NCBI GenBank assembly: GCA_029207755.1
Contig: JARCOQ010000012.1
Span: 23,733,740 to 23,797,739 of the forward strand
DNA from: Chamaea fasciata
Taxonomy: Eukaryota; Chordata; Aves; Passeriformes; Sylviidae
Length of the DNA stretch: 64,000 nt
Direction: 5' to 3'
In this document: in pieces, positions 1 through 12,440 of the stretch
Numbering within the stretch: position 1 is the stretch's first letter
Layout: each line of letters starts with the position of its first letter
Made by a program: the position numbers and the translations under genes
Notes under the pieces: model-generated
What the model saw: the letters and a program-made list of their open reading frames with translations, nothing else
What the model was told of the DNA's origin: nothing
The model's database searches: none

Positions 1-8
1 GTGAAAAA

Positions 9-1640
9 ATGACACCGGGAGAAGTTTCTTTTTCCCAACCCTTTACCCATCTCTTTGGGTCTGCCCCACCAGTTTTTGAAGGGTTTAAATCCTCTCTGAA
101 TGCTAATGATATCATACAATGGCTGGTGCTGCTAATATGCGTATTCTGTTTAGCATTCAGAGATAAGAGAAGATTGACCTGGATAACCACCCTGATACCT
201 AGCCCACAGAATAGAGATGATACCCCAGAGCCTGACTCTGCCCCACAGCCTGCCTCAGAAAAGACCCACCCGGATTGAGTTGAGGTTCTAGTAAAAGAGA
301 TAGGCCAAATGCTGAAAGAGTACATTTCCCCAGCTCATGAAAAACCCTCCCCCTGCCCCGAGAAGGCAGAGACTGATGGTGCAGCAGTGGAACCCACAGA
401 TGTTACAACTGTCCAGGTTCCAGCTAAACCACAAGGGCAGCCACAGCCAGCAGCAGTCGCCCCTGTGGAAACAAGGAAGTGTAAAGTGAAATCGTCAGAT
501 CCTGATATTAAAGGTAAGAAAAGAAGGTCCTCACAGTCCACAGAAGAGCCACAAGTTGAGATCATCACTGAGTCCCTGACATATGAAAGTCTACGTAATC
601 TGCAAAAAAATATTGCACGACGAGGACGTGAGGCTTATACAGCCTGGCTACTTCGAGTCTGAGACCTTATGGGTACAGGTGTGCAACTGGATAGTGCTGA
701 AGCAAGGAATTTGAGACCCTTGACCCAAGACTCAGGTATAAATCAGGTATTTGTAAGAGAGCAAAAGCCCCTTCCCCTTTGAGAACGACTTCTAATGAGT
801 GTGAGAAAGAGATTTGTCCACAGAGACAGAATGCAAGAGCACAACAATAGAATGCGATAGAAGACCCTTGAAGAAGGAATCCAACAGTTGAGAGAAGTGG
901 CAGTATTGGAAGTACTTTTTGGGAGGACCGGACAGCATGATAATGACCCCGACAAGGTTAAATGCACAAAGCACATGTTGTGGAATCTGGCAACTCATGG
1001 ACCATCCCAATACGCCACATTCATCGCAACAATTAATGCCGAGAATAACCAAGAGACAGTGGGTTCTGTTGCCAACAAGCTCAAAAATTATGAAAGTATG
1101 ATCAGTGGCCCAATGCAGGCTCATGTCTCTGCGGTGGTGAAGGAACTCAAAGAGGAGATGAGAGAAATGAGAGAGGAGATGAGAAGGAACAGTTCCCATG
1201 TAGCACCAGTGCGAGTCACAGGCCCCAGAATCAGAGCCCAACATTCCCCAGCGAGAGAGAGAGGGTACACCCCTCGAGCTGACCTGTGGTTTTATCTGCG
1301 GGACCATGGAGAGGACATGAGAGCGTAACATGGGAAACCTACTTCTGTCCTGGCAGCACGAGTACGTGAGCTCAAGGAGAGAAACGCTAACAGAGAGAGT
1401 TCCACTAAAATGAAGGTAGCCTCAGCCTCCCATGAGCAAGCTGCCAGGTATTACGGAGGTGGGAATGCTGTGTCAGATTCCCTCGAAGGAACCTCTACCA
1501 TGTACGTCCAAGAAAGGAATAATAACCAGTGCTAGAGGGGCCCTGCCTCTAGCCAGGAAGAGGCACGAGAAAATCGGGTTTTTTAGACTGTGTAGATTCG
1601 ATGGCCTGGCACATCAGAACCACAAAAATATGAAGCTTTA
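9..1640 (+). pseudogene. gag remnant of copy A
   Basis: This is the degraded structural polyprotein. The first open stretch (9-278) starts at an ATG and has about 35 polar residues followed by a strongly hydrophobic segment at residues 36-50 (IIQWLVLLICVFCLAF), then a basic stop-transfer-like RDKRR. A Pro/Glu/Ala-rich linker follows to about 560, then a conserved block at about 560-660 (residues LTYESLRNLQ...WLLRV), and a capsid-like helical region with Glu/Met/Arg-rich coiled-coil character at about 870-1200. A basic stretch (RAQHSPARERG) lies near 1230-1265. I see no CX2CX4HX4C zinc knuckle. In-frame stops occur at about 277, 661, 779, 857, 1326, 1533 and 1584; most sit where the related copy B has Trp or a similar residue. 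Assigning it as Gag rests on position and on its match to copy B. Confidence 0.7.
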
Positions 1641-4600
1641 GTAGATACTGAGTCGCAGTGTACTCTAATGCCATCAAAACATGTGGGGGCAGAACCGATT
1701 TCCATTGCCGGGGTGACGGGGGGATCACAAGAACTGACTCTGGTTGAAGCCGAGGTGAGCCTGACCGGGAAGGAGTGGCAAAAACTTCCGATTGTGACCG
1801 GCCCAGAGGCTCCATGTATTCTGGGCATAGACTTCCTCAGGAATGGATATTATAAAGACCCCAAAAGACTCAGATGGACTTTTAGAATAGCTGCTGTGGA
1901 GACAGAGAACATTAAGCAGTTGAACACCTTGCCGAGACTATCAGAGAACCCATCTGCAGTGGGACTCCTGAAGGTAGAAGAACAACAAGTACCTGTTGCC
2001 ACCTCGACAGTGCACCGTCGGCAGTATCGGACAAATCGAGACGCCGTGATCCCCATCCACAAGATGATCCGTGAGCTGGAGAGCCAAGGGGTGGTCAGCA
2101 AAACCCACTCACCCTTCAACAGCCCCATCTGGCCTGTGCGCAAGTCTGATAGAGAATGGAAACTGACTGTGGACTATCGTGCATTGAATGAAGTGACTCC
2201 ACCGCTGAGCGCTGCTGTGCCGGACATGCTAGAACTTCAGTACGAGCTAGAGTCCAAGGCAGCGAGGTAGTATGCCACTATTGACATTGCCAATGCATTT
2301 TTCTCCATTCCTCTGGCTGCAGAATGCAGGCCTCAGTTTGCTTTCACCTGGAGGGGCGTGCAGTACACCTAGAACCAGCTGCCCCAGGGGTGAAAACACA
2401 GCCCCACCATCTGCCATGGGCTGATCCAGGCTGCACTGGAGAAAGATGAGGCTCCAGAACATCTACAGTACATTGATGACATCATTGTGTGGAAAAAGAC
2501 TGCAGCTGAAGTGTTCGAGAAAGGAGAGAGAATCATCCAAATTTTGCTGAAAGCCAGGTTTGCCATCAAGAAGAGCAAAGTCAAGGGACCTGCCAGAGAG
2601 ATCCAGTTCCTGAGAGTAAAGTAGCAAGATGGACGGCGGCAGATCCCCACTGAAGTCATTGATAAAATCACAGCAATGTCTCCACCAACCAGCAAAAAAG
2701 AAACACAAGCTTTCCTAAGAGCCATAGGTTTTTGGAGGATGCACATTCCTGAATACAGTCAAATCGTGAGCCCTCTCTACCTGGTTACCCGCAAGAAAAA
2801 CAATTTCCACTGAGGCCCTGAACAGCAACAAGCCTTTGCCCAGATCAAGCAGGAGATTGCTCATGCAGTAGCCCTTGGCCCAGTCAGGACAAGACCAGAT
2901 GTGAAAAATGTGCTTTATTCTGCAGCCGGAAACAACGGTTTGTCCTGGAGCCTTTGGCAGAAGGTGCCAAGAGAGACCCGAGGCCGACCACTGAGATTCT
3001 AGAGTCGAAGTTACAGAGGATCTGAAGCCAACTACACTCCCACAGAGAAGGAGATCTTGGCCGCCTATGAAGGAGTTCAAGCCGCCTCAGAAGTGATTGG
3101 CACAAAAGCACAACTCCTCTTGGCACCCCGACTACCAGTGCTGGGGTGAATGTTTAAAGGAAAGGCTCCCTCCACGCACCATGCCACCGATGCCACATAG
3201 AGCAAATGGACTGCCCTCATCACACAGCGTGCCCGTATTAGAAACCCAAATCGCCCTAGGATTTTGGAGATAATTACAAACTGGCCAGAAAGAGAAAACT
3301 TCGGTTTCACGGACGAAGAAGAGCAAGTACAAGTGACACGAGCTGAAGAAGCTCCTCCATACAACCAACTGCCAGCAGAAGAAACACACTACGCTCTCTT
3401 CACTGACGGTTCCTGTCGCATCGTGGGAATGAACCGTAAGTGGAAAGCAGCCGTATAGAGCCCCACACGACAAGTTGCAGAAGCCACTGAAAGAGAAGGA
3501 GGATCAAGTCAGCTTGCTGAACTCAAAGCTGTTCAATTAGCCCTTGACATTGCTGAAAAAGAGAAGTGGCCAAAGCTCTACCTCTACACTGATTCGTAGA
3601 TAGTAGCCAATGCTCTGTAGGGCTGGCTAGAGAGGTGAAAAAAGGCCAACTGGCAGCGTAGAAGAAAACCAATCTGGGCTGCTGATGAATAGAAGGACGT
3701 TGCCACTCGTGTAGAGAAGCTGCCTGTGAAAGTCCGCCATGTAGATGCCCATGTTCCCAAGAGTCGGGCTAATGAGGAACACCAAAACAACAAGCAAGTA
3801 GATCAAGCTGCCAAGATAGAAGTGTCAAAGATAGATTTAGATTGGCAACACAAGGAAGAGTTGTTCCTAGCCCGATGGGCCCATGATGCCTCGGGTCATC
3901 AGGGCAGAGATGCCACCTATAAGTGAGCCCGAGACCGAGGAGTAGATTTAACCATGGACAGTATTTCTCAGGTTATCCATGACTGTGAGACATGTGCTGC
4001 AATCAAGCAAGCCAAGCGGGTAAAGCCCTTATGGTATGGTGGGCAGTGGTCCAAATATAAATATGGAGAAGCCTAGCAGATTAACTACATCACCCTTCCC
4101 CAAACCCGCCAAAGCAAGCGTTATGTGCTAACCATAGTAAAAGCCACCACTAAATAGTTAGAGACCTACCCTGTGCCTCATGCTACTGCCCAGAACACCA
4201 TCCTGGGCCTAGAAAAACAAGTCCTGTAGAAACATAGCACCCCTGAGAGAATCGAGTCAAACAATGAGACTCATTTCAAAAATAGTCTTATAAGCACCTG
4301 GGCTAAAGAACATAGCATTGAGTGGGTGTACCATATTCCTTATCATGCACCAGCGGCCGAGAAAGTTGAACGGTGCAATGGCCTGCTTAAAACTACCTTG
4401 AAAGCACTGGGTGGGAGAACCTTTAAAAATTAAGATACTAATTTAGCAAAGACCACCTGGTTGGTGAACACTCGAGGTTCCACCAACCGAGCAAGTCCTG
4501 CCCAATCTGAGCCCTTGCAAAAGACAGACAGAGATAAAGTTCCAGTAGTACACATGAGAGGTATGCTAAGAAAAACTGTTTAGATTAATCCTGCCTCCAG

Positions 4601-4719
4601 CAAAGACAATCCCATCCGTGGGGTTGTCTTCGCTCAGGGACCAGGTTGCACCTGGTGGGTAATGCAAAAGAATGAAGAGACCCGATGCATACCTCAAGGG
4701 GACCTTGTTTTGAGGTGAA
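1600..4719 (+). pseudogene. pro-pol remnant of copy A (protease, RT, RNase H, integrase)
   Basis: One frame can be followed from protease to the end of integrase. The protease motif reads LVDTESQ near 1640-1665, so the catalytic D-T-G has become D-T-E. RT spans about 1930-2760, with HSPTICHG (about 2396-2420) and an intact catalytic YIDD (2469-2480). RNase H begins at FTDGSCRIVG (about 3400-3430) with a later YTDS. The integrase zinc domain shows HDASGHQG and CETC (about 3880-4000). Two of the three catalytic acids are Asn (4083-4085 and 4260-4262), each explained by one G-to-A change. The end resembles that of other copies (GCTWWVMQK, about 4645-4672). About 19 stops lie between 2268 and 4719, nearly all at expected Trp codons. 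No dUTPase or env follows. Confidence 0.88.
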
Positions 4720-4806
4720 CTATCCATGACAATGTGGCTGCATCCATATTTGCATATATATATATGTATTTTTAATAGTTAAAACTCAATGTAATATGTT
4801 TGTATG

Positions 4807-4829
4807 GGAAAAAAATTCGGAGTGGATAA
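4807..4829 (+). promoter_or_regulatory. Polypurine tract of copy A (plus-strand primer site)
   Basis: A purine-rich run ending in GGAGTGGATAA lies directly before the TG that opens the 3' LTR. The antisense copy B has the similar GGGTGGATTA at the same place before its 3' LTR. This supports both the LTR boundary and the relationship between the two elements. Confidence 0.6.
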
Positions 4830-5472
4830 TGTTGGAGGTTGGATTTGTTCCTTCTTTCTCTGGGGAATTTTTTCCCCACGGGTTGCCAAGGAGACCAGGT
4901 GTTAAATACTTGAGAGTGCTTGGCTGAAACAAAGAGATAGACAAAAGGTGGAAAGAGGAGATAACGCAAGTAAAAGACACAGCTTGAAGCAGCGGCGTGC
5001 TTTTTCTGCTTCCGGGTTCGGGAGACGCGTGTCGGCCGCTCCTCGAAGATCTCAGCCGCCGTTTTTTCTGCCTCGCCGTCGAGCTGCTTCAGCGCTGCTC
5101 CTCTTGCTGCAGCGTGACCCTGCACTCCCTGCGCTGCCGGGACATCCTGCCCCTGCCTGCCGGGACACCCTGCCATCCCAGCTACCAGCCCGGGACTTTT
5201 CCACTGTTCCAGCTTAGTGCTCTGAGGATCCTGCAAAGACACCGAAACCAAACTGCTCTGAGTTTTGTGAAACAAAGCCCTCAAGGTTCTTGGTACTGTT
5301 GTCGTTTGTCATTAATGCTGTAGTTGTTTAGTGGGAGGGGAGTTTTTTTTGTGTTTGTTTGCTTTGTATTACATACTAGTAAAGAACTGCTATTCCTATT
5401 TCCCAAATCTTTGCCAAAGAGCCTCTAATTGTAATTTTACCTAGCAGATACCTGTCTTCCTAAACCAAGACA
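4830..5472 (+). repeat. 3' LTR of copy A
   Basis: The LTR starts with TGTTGGAGG right after the polypurine tract and ends most plausibly at AAACCAAGACA. The 3' end is inferred from the terminal CA and from general resemblance to avian ERV-L LTR ends; no target-site duplication can be checked because the 5' LTR is outside the window. A CpG- and GC-rich block at about 4990-5200 stands out from the AT-rich surroundings and is a likely promoter or R region. A dyad GGGGAATTTTTTCCCC lies at 4862-4877. This LTR does not resemble the LTRs of copy B, although the pol genes are related. Confidence 0.7.
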
Positions 5473-8400
5473 CACCTCATCCTTCACAATTCTCTACTTC
5501 AGGTTTAGACGGGGTGAGACTTCAATGAGAAGCCAAACATAAAATGTGTCATGAAATCCAAGACACCTTATGGAATACTCTGAAACAGGTGCATCAGCCT
5601 GGTATAGGAATTGAGAAACCTGAATCACAGATTTCTTCAGGGGAGACAAACAAAATGGGAAAATGCATCAAGCTTAAAGATTAGACATAAACTGATAAAT
5701 CACAGCCACAAAAATTGAGTGCACTGAATTAACTCTTCCCCACAATGGCTCATGTCAGCTTTATTTTCATAGATCCTGGGATGCCATTTCACTTTCTGCA
5801 CCTGTAGGAAACACTCTCACAGCAGGCCTGGACTTCACTGGGTGCTTATTTCACCTTTTTTTAACCTTACTCATCTAAATGCATCTACTTTTGTCTTTGA
5901 AACTTTACATAACATAAAAGTTTAATCATAATTTTTAAAAGCAAGGATTTTTGTTTACCTAAAATTCACAGAGGAAAACATAGCAGATAACAAAAGTCAA
6001 GTGACTGTGTGATTTATGAGTTTCTACTCTTTTTTTCTTCTCTAGCTAAAAGCAATCAAAATCTTCAACATGGCTGTCATTACTCTCATGCTGATTATAC
6101 CTTGTCAAGTCAGGAGGAGAATGGAAAACACTGATTTCTGAAGGACTTTCCTCAATCTGCTGTCAAATAGCACTAGAATAAATTAACTTCTAATGTTTTA
6201 ATAATTTGTGATTTTTTCTCAACAGCTCATGACTCATACAAGAGCACAGTAGATTAAGACCTACTTCTCAATATGTTGCTTTAATCTGTTTTTATTCACT
6301 AAAAATGCTTATATGATGCAATTTACCAAGTGCAGAAGAAGCCTTTCATGAAATACAGAACACACTTAAAATAGACATTCCCAACCATAGGACACCTTTA
6401 ACATCCCTTTAAATGCAATTCTTAACTGAAGATTAGGCATCTAAAAATAAAACTGGCATAACTGGTGATCATTTGGGGTTTTTTGGTCTTACCTTGAATT
6501 GTAAATATTTTCAATTTTCAAGCTCCAAGGATAATCAGAAAATTCTTCAATTATAAAGGCTATAAAACAAATGAAACTACAAGAAGAATAAATTTTACTT
6601 AAAGAATACTCAGAGTTAAGACATTCTAGATTTGAAAGAAGCAAAATTAAATAGCTCTTCAAAAATAATGCTCTACTTTATAGACCTTTAGAAGCAGTAA
6701 ATGCCTTTTGAAATGAAATACTACTCTGAAAGGAAAAAACACATTTAAAATCCTGTAAATAAATTCTGGGTTTCCTGCAGGTGATTTTTCACATTTTTTA
6801 CCTTTGTTAAAATTACATTTTCAGTAACTCTTGTCAGTTTTAAAGCATTGTATTGTAATTCTATAAAATGCCATTGGCACACAAGTACATTTAGAAAATG
6901 TCTTTACATCTTAAAATTCTTGCCTGATTTTTAGTGAGCTACAATTATTTCATCTATGAAAAGAATTAAACAATAAGCCCTTCTTCTTGCATCAAAAAAA
7001 AAAAGCCTCAGAAACATTCCACAATGTCTGTTTCTCTCTCTCAGATATAATGACAATGACAAAAATGAGACTTAAAGATAACTTATCTTTTCCAGAGCCA
7101 GAAAAACTTTGCAAAGAAGCTTTCTGATAAGGGACTATTTAGGAATCACCTGTTCAAAATGGAGACAGAGTTGCAGAACCCAGATGCAAATTCACCCTGT
7201 TTGTGCTCTCAGGAGTTTGTTCTTTACTTTTAATATAAAAAGGAACAGGAAGCAAACAAGGAGATCAAGATCTTAATCTCTGTGGCAAAACAGGTACCTT
7301 TCAGACATTAAACAAACCAGTTCATTTTCAGCCACTTTTAATTATAAATAATAAACTTCCCTTCTTCTAGTATCAGCCAAATATTATCTCATGAATTTTC
7401 CATTTTCATTCCTGACTTCATGCTAGAATTTGGGGTTCATGCAAACATGGTTTTTCTGAATCCATTTTCTATTAGGCTTTCCAGTACAATGATTTGGCTG
7501 TGTATGATTATACAGCTCTCTGAGAGTGCAGAAAATTACCAGTAATTTAGGGGAAAATTCCACAGCAAAGGCTTCCAGAATGTGCTCTTTAGTTTAAAAA
7601 GACATTCCCAGAGACTGCTTGGCTTTGCTGGTTGTAAGCTCTGTTTCACTCGACCATAGCCCAATGCATCATGCTAATAAGTATCATTTTATATCTTTGT
7701 CATTCTCTCCCTCTCCAGTGAATTTAAATCAACTTGACGAAATCTTGGTCTTGCCACGGAATACATAACACCACCATTCATTTAATTATACATACAGCAG
7801 CAGGAGAGAAAACCAGAGAATATGTTAGTGCTGATGCGTGGCTATTTGTGAAAGCAAAAAAATATATATAAATACATTTATTACACTGAGACACTGTTGT
7901 GGGCTTGATCCACTGATTTTATCCAAAACAAGGGGAGGAAATGATCCATCTCAGGTGTACCTAAAGATTCTGTTGATTTTTTTTTTTTTTAACGCATCAA
8001 TGATCAATGACTAGCAATCATCATTGGAACTGCAACCAGACCTTCCATACTAAATTCCACTTTTATTGCTATTCCATTTTTTGCTCCTTCAGTGCTACTT
8101 ATATCTAGCATTTATTTCAGCTAGTCTACTATAACTTTCTCATGTAATGTATCGAGAAAATTCTCATTGCTTTGGACTGAAATCCACTTTTTGCTCCCCC
8201 TTTTTTTAACCAGATACTTTTTATAGAATACACAAAACCCAATGTCCCAATTTTTCTACAGTCTCCTGTTTGTCAGCCCTGTTGATTATGATACCCAGAG
8301 GGTGTTAGGGGTCAGGTCACAGCTGAATTAAGAGGCTTATTTCATGCTCCTGCACTTCCCTGCTGCTTCTAAATATTTTTGAAGAGTCATCAGTAGACCA

Positions 8401-8957
8401 AAGAAATAACCACTGCATGGTTCAACCAGGTACAGTCTGACCTTTGTCTGTGTGTTCATCATCCTTCAAACACCACAGAAGTAATGAAAACCAAACCCTG
8501 CAACCTCAACTACAGGACTCAATATAAAGCTGGGACTTACAGTGTGAAGTTAATAGTTCGATAAACCTGAACGGTCGCAGTAACAGGTGGAGACAGAGCG
8601 GCACAACTCGTAGCACAAAATTACTTTCTTCTGACCACACAAGGGTACAGTAGGAAAAAGTAAACAGAGTCTTGGTGCATGATGTAAGTGAACAATTTCA
8701 TTTAATTCCATCTTTCAAACTAACCAGTGTTTCTGGGCTTGTAGGCTGCTGGGCAGGTTGTGAAGATGGGCCTCCCACTCATCCTCAGGCAGGACCTTGT
8801 GCTCAGAAATGGTCATTGTGCCTCAATGAGGAGCTTGTGGGCTGAGCTTCTTGAGCTTATCAGAGACACTGCTCCCAGAGACAAGGGTTGGTAACAAGCT
8901 CCTGTTTCTCAACAGCCAGCCTTTGAAACTTGCCTGAGTAACAATGCCAGGGAAACA
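5473..8957. other. Gene-free AT-rich stretch
   Basis: No open frame with recognisable protein similarity and no repeat that I can name is visible here. The base composition is AT-rich with few CpGs. Short homopolymer runs occur (A-run near 6993, T-run near 7979-7991) and an AT-alternating patch near 7860. It looks like ordinary intergenic or intronic DNA. Confidence 0.5.
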
Positions 8958-8964
8958 ACATTTT

Positions 8965-9160
8965 TGTTATCAAACCTGAAAAGAAAATTACCCCCAACTC
9001 ATGGCCAAGATGGAAAATTACCATGACTAAAGCCCACTCTTTTGTGATCCTAGGAACAGCAGTCCTAAATAAGACCCTTTGAGCTCTCCTGGACTGCCAT
9101 GGACTGTGATCTTTTTCACAGCATAATAAACACTGATACCTTAGACAGGATTATTGTTCT
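8965..9160 (+). repeat. Possible short LTR remnant
   Basis: The segment opens with TGTTATC and contains an AATAAA-type signal (near 9125) followed by about 35 bp. It resembles the end of an avian retroviral LTR. A 7-bp direct repeat ACATTTT flanks it (8958-8964 and 9161-9167), which may be a target-site duplication. The right end does not read CA, so the limits are uncertain and the true element may start further left. Confidence 0.3.
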
Positions 9161-9995
9161 ACATTTTATTAATTGTTTAAGTCAAAATAAAGGGCAGGCA
9201 AGATTATGACAGATCCATGAAAATCTGAAAATGAAGAAGAGCCTTAATTCTCAGTCCACATGTTGTTCCAAGAATATGGTATCAGAATATTCTGACCTCC
9301 ACTCTGAAGGAAAAGGAGAACCTGTGCATTCCCACACAACCAAGAGACAGAGGGAGCAATGTCTGAAATTCATATTTTGGAAATAATTAATCAGTCAGTT
9401 AAAGAGCAGAAAGGGCCACACCAACACCAGACATACTCTTTATGGAAAGACTGACCTCAGGATGTCTTTTCGTTTGTCTCTTTGTTTTGCAAGATCTAGA
9501 TTAAAGCGTAGTAAAGGATATTATGTTAAAATACATACATAAACCCCTCAGAAGACCTGTCATGGATAGCACCACTCAAATACTGAAGAGAAAAAGCTAA
9601 AGAAATATTTATCCTCTGTGTAAGCAGCACTTTCGCAGGAGATTCCCAGCTCTGTTCACTCTCGATATGGTTGACTTAAATGCTCTTTCCTGCTAGAAGA
9701 CACAGGGAAGGCAAATAAATAAATAGGGCTGCCTCGAAAGGAGCGTTCTCTTCCTTAGCCTCATTTCTCCCCTGTTGGAGTCCAGGGCATTCCTTTGGGC
9801 ACCCTGGGAGGCCACAGACCTTGGTGGAGAGGTCTGGGACCCAAGCAAGAGGGTTTGAGATCTATACAGGGGGATCTGGAATCTGTACAGGGGGGTTGTA
9901 GACCCTGGCACAGAGCCCAGAGAGACACCATCTTTGACTTCAGTCCATGGAAAATAGCTTCTAACACTGAGAGAAGAATTACAAGTCACAAAGAT

Positions 9996-10620
9996 GTGAC
10001 AGACAGTAGTGTAGTGTGTCACAGGGTGGAAAATTTTGTAGTTTTAGGATTCTTAGTATGTAGGTGCATGGGGAACAAGATGGAGGATTTAGGATGTTGC
10101 CCTGAGTTCTTCCTTCTTCTACCCTGGCCTCCATCTTCTGGTGACGGCAGCACTAAGTAGTTAAAGGAGATTGGGTCAGAGTAGAGTTGACCCCTTTAGT
10201 ATAGGTAATAGGCATTGGCACATAACTGTAAATAATATATACGTACTTATCTGTATAAAAGGCAGCGACCTCCCATTGTGGGGGGAGTCATCGTGTGTCC
10301 AAGCAGCTGTGAACATCTCAGCTGGGCACAGAGAAAATTGTAAGATAAGAAAATGATAACACGAGAAACCAAAGAAAAGAAGACCTTGAAGACTCCGCTT
10401 TTTTCTCACGTCTGGCTCGGGACCTTCAGAGGGCAAAAAAGGCCCACTCAAACCATCACCTGAATCTCGGGAAAAGAAAACCAGACCTGAGACTCCCCCT
10501 ATCAAAATATCCTCTTTGTAGGTGTGTTCAGGTATGGTTTGACATTTGTAGGTGGTTTCAACTCTCAGTCCTTTTCTCCAGCATGATAGCACAAACACTA
10601 ATAAATACTGAAAAATTCAT
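9996..10620 (+). repeat. Probable LTR or ERV remnant
   Basis: The segment starts TGTGACAGAC and contains a TATA-like TATAAAA (10254-10260) preceded by promoter-like sequence. An AATAAA lies at 10600-10605. CpG content is higher than in the flanks. Just downstream is TGGTGGCCTGGG, which could be a degenerate primer-binding site. I could not find a flanking duplication, and both ends are guesses. The segment at 9740-9990, with repeated CTATACAGGGG/CTGTACAGGGG motifs, may belong to the same element. Confidence 0.35.
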
Positions 10621-12049
10621 CATTTTGGTGGCCTGGGCTTCCATTTCTACCCTGATATTTTGAGGTTAAAGATGGCAATTACAGCAACTTTCCAATGTCA
10701 TGGCAGGGGGACAATATTGGCTGCCTGTTGGCAATGGCAGTAAGTGTTGGATGCAGCTTCCAGCTTGTCAGAGTACTTTAGTTCTGTCATGCTTAATTTG
10801 CAATAATGGCTCTGCAGTGCTCTCTGTGACCTACACAGCTAATAACCTCTGGTCAGCATTAGGCACCTCGTTTCATTTGGGCAGACAGCAAAATTTGCTT
10901 CTCTGCTTGTTTCTGTTGACTTTTTTCTAACCACGGTTTCAGATGACTTCCAAAAGCAGGACAGAAGTGGGGATGATAAACTTCCAGAACCCTCTGCTCA
11001 TGCAGTAACTTCTCAAAGACATTTATTACAAGGAAATCCTTTTCTTCTCCCCAGCTCTGAAGCTCAGCAATGACTTTACAAAGCTGCTTACCAGCTGGTG
11101 CAGCAGCTTGACTACCCTGAAGTGTGCTCTCTGAGTCATTTGAACACAGAGTTACCACAAGCCTTCCCCTATTTTCTACCTCCACTTTACTTTCTTGCTG
11201 ACACCCCTTTTGCGAAGAGCACAGAGCTCCCGGCACTTCCATACAACATCCAGAAAAATGGAGTGGACCAGGATACTTGGATGCAAATCCCAGGAGATGT
11301 GGAGTGTTCAACCAGAAGTATGGTGCTCTAGTAATGATCACATGTGAAATTCTGGATGGTCTTCCAGTGTGCTCTGTCGTTTCTGTGATTCTAGGACAGG
11401 CTTCTGCAGAGAAAAACTCTCCTATACTGTTTTTTCTCCATCCCTCCTTTATTCTGCTTCTTCCCTTAATACAATTTTTTTTTTCACAGCCATGATCAAA
11501 TTTGCTGAGATGACAACAAGCCATTCTCATTTTTGGCAAGTTAGTTTACAGCTGTACCAGTCAATGCATCCAACTGCCCCTTTTGCTCTAAAATCAGTTA
11601 ATGCAATGTGAAGGAAATAATTATGGGATGTGGAGAGAGGTGCAGCCCACAGCTATTCTGAATCAAGTGTAATGTGAAACTGAGCTTTTAGCATGCACTC
11701 ACCATCCACACAAACACTGGCACGTGGGCAACATGGAGCAAACCAAGTCCCTATAGCAGTAACTCAGATTTAGAATAAATTACGGTGCTCCTGAGACACT
11801 GATCACAATTGTGAAAGAATGGCAGAGGTCACACAGCTGCCTTTCCATGAAGTGAGAGCTCAGAAATCCAGGAAGCAGGTGAGCTCCAAAGATTCCTGAT
11901 GAATGCTCCAAGTAGTCCAGGAAGCAGATGGCTCTTCTATGTTGGTGCTAAGCTGCAGCATCCGACTTGCTTGTCATTGTAAGATGTCTGATGTAATAAC
12001 ACAGTTAATGGTATGAAACTAGAAACTAAAAAATATCTCTTTGATCTCA
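10621..12049. other. Gene-free stretch
   Basis: I see no supported gene. A 226-codon open frame on the minus strand (10859-11539) has no motif I recognise and no start or splice context; I treat it as chance. Sequence around 11480 has a T-run. Confidence 0.4.
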
Positions 12050-12440
12050 CAGAATCATGGATTGGTTTGACTTGGAAGCGTTCTTAAAGCCCATCCAGTG
12101 CCACCCCCACCATGGGCAGGGACATCATCTGCTATCCCAAGTTGCTCCAAGCCCCAGTGTCCAACTTGGCCTTGGACATTGCTGGGGATCCAGAGGCAGC
12201 CACAGCTGCTCTGGGCACCCTGTGCCAGAGTCTCCTCACCCTCCCAAGGAACAATTCCTTCCCAATATCCCATCTATCCCTGCCCTCTGGCAGTGGGACC
12301 CATTCCCTGTGTCCTGTCCCTCCAGCCCTTGGCAATTGTCTCCATCTTTCCGGCAGCTCCTTCAGGCACTGGGATGTCACAATGAGGTGACCCCAAAGCT
12401 TCTCCTCTCCAGGCTGAACAATTCCAATTCTCTCTGCCTT
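12050..12440 (-). repeat. CR1 LINE 3' fragment
   Basis: Read on the minus strand, the fragment runs from a GTTCAGCCTGGAGAGGAG-like block to the typical 3' end, including GGCACCCTG/CAGGGTGCCC, CCAAGGCCAAG and the terminal AATCCATGATTCTG stretch. This is the truncated 3' tail typical of avian CR1. The ORFs seen across it on both strands are by-products of the repeat. Confidence 0.9.

Larger units (their letters stand above)
1..5472 (+). mobile_element. ERV-L-like provirus, 3' portion (copy A)
   Basis: This is a sense-strand endogenous retrovirus running gag, protease, RT, RNase H, integrase and 3' LTR. Its 5' LTR and leader lie left of the window. I place it in class III (ERV-L-like) from the RT block HSPTICHG and the style of its integrase, and because integrase is followed directly by a polypurine stretch and LTR with no env. 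Its pol aligns through most of its length with the antisense provirus at 22918-29213, so the two are members of one superfamily. Copy A carries roughly 25 in-frame stops, mostly at tryptophan positions, and cannot make full-length proteins. The class assignment rests on motif recognition only; a database comparison could place it in a neighbouring class. Confidence 0.85.

Noticed and set aside
8965..9160. Confident solo LTR call
   Set aside because: The flanking ACATTTT repeat is suggestive, but the right end lacks CA and the element is too short, so only a low-confidence remnant is listed.
10859..11539. 226-codon open frame on the minus strand
   Set aside because: No motif that I recognise and no supporting gene structure; treated as chance.
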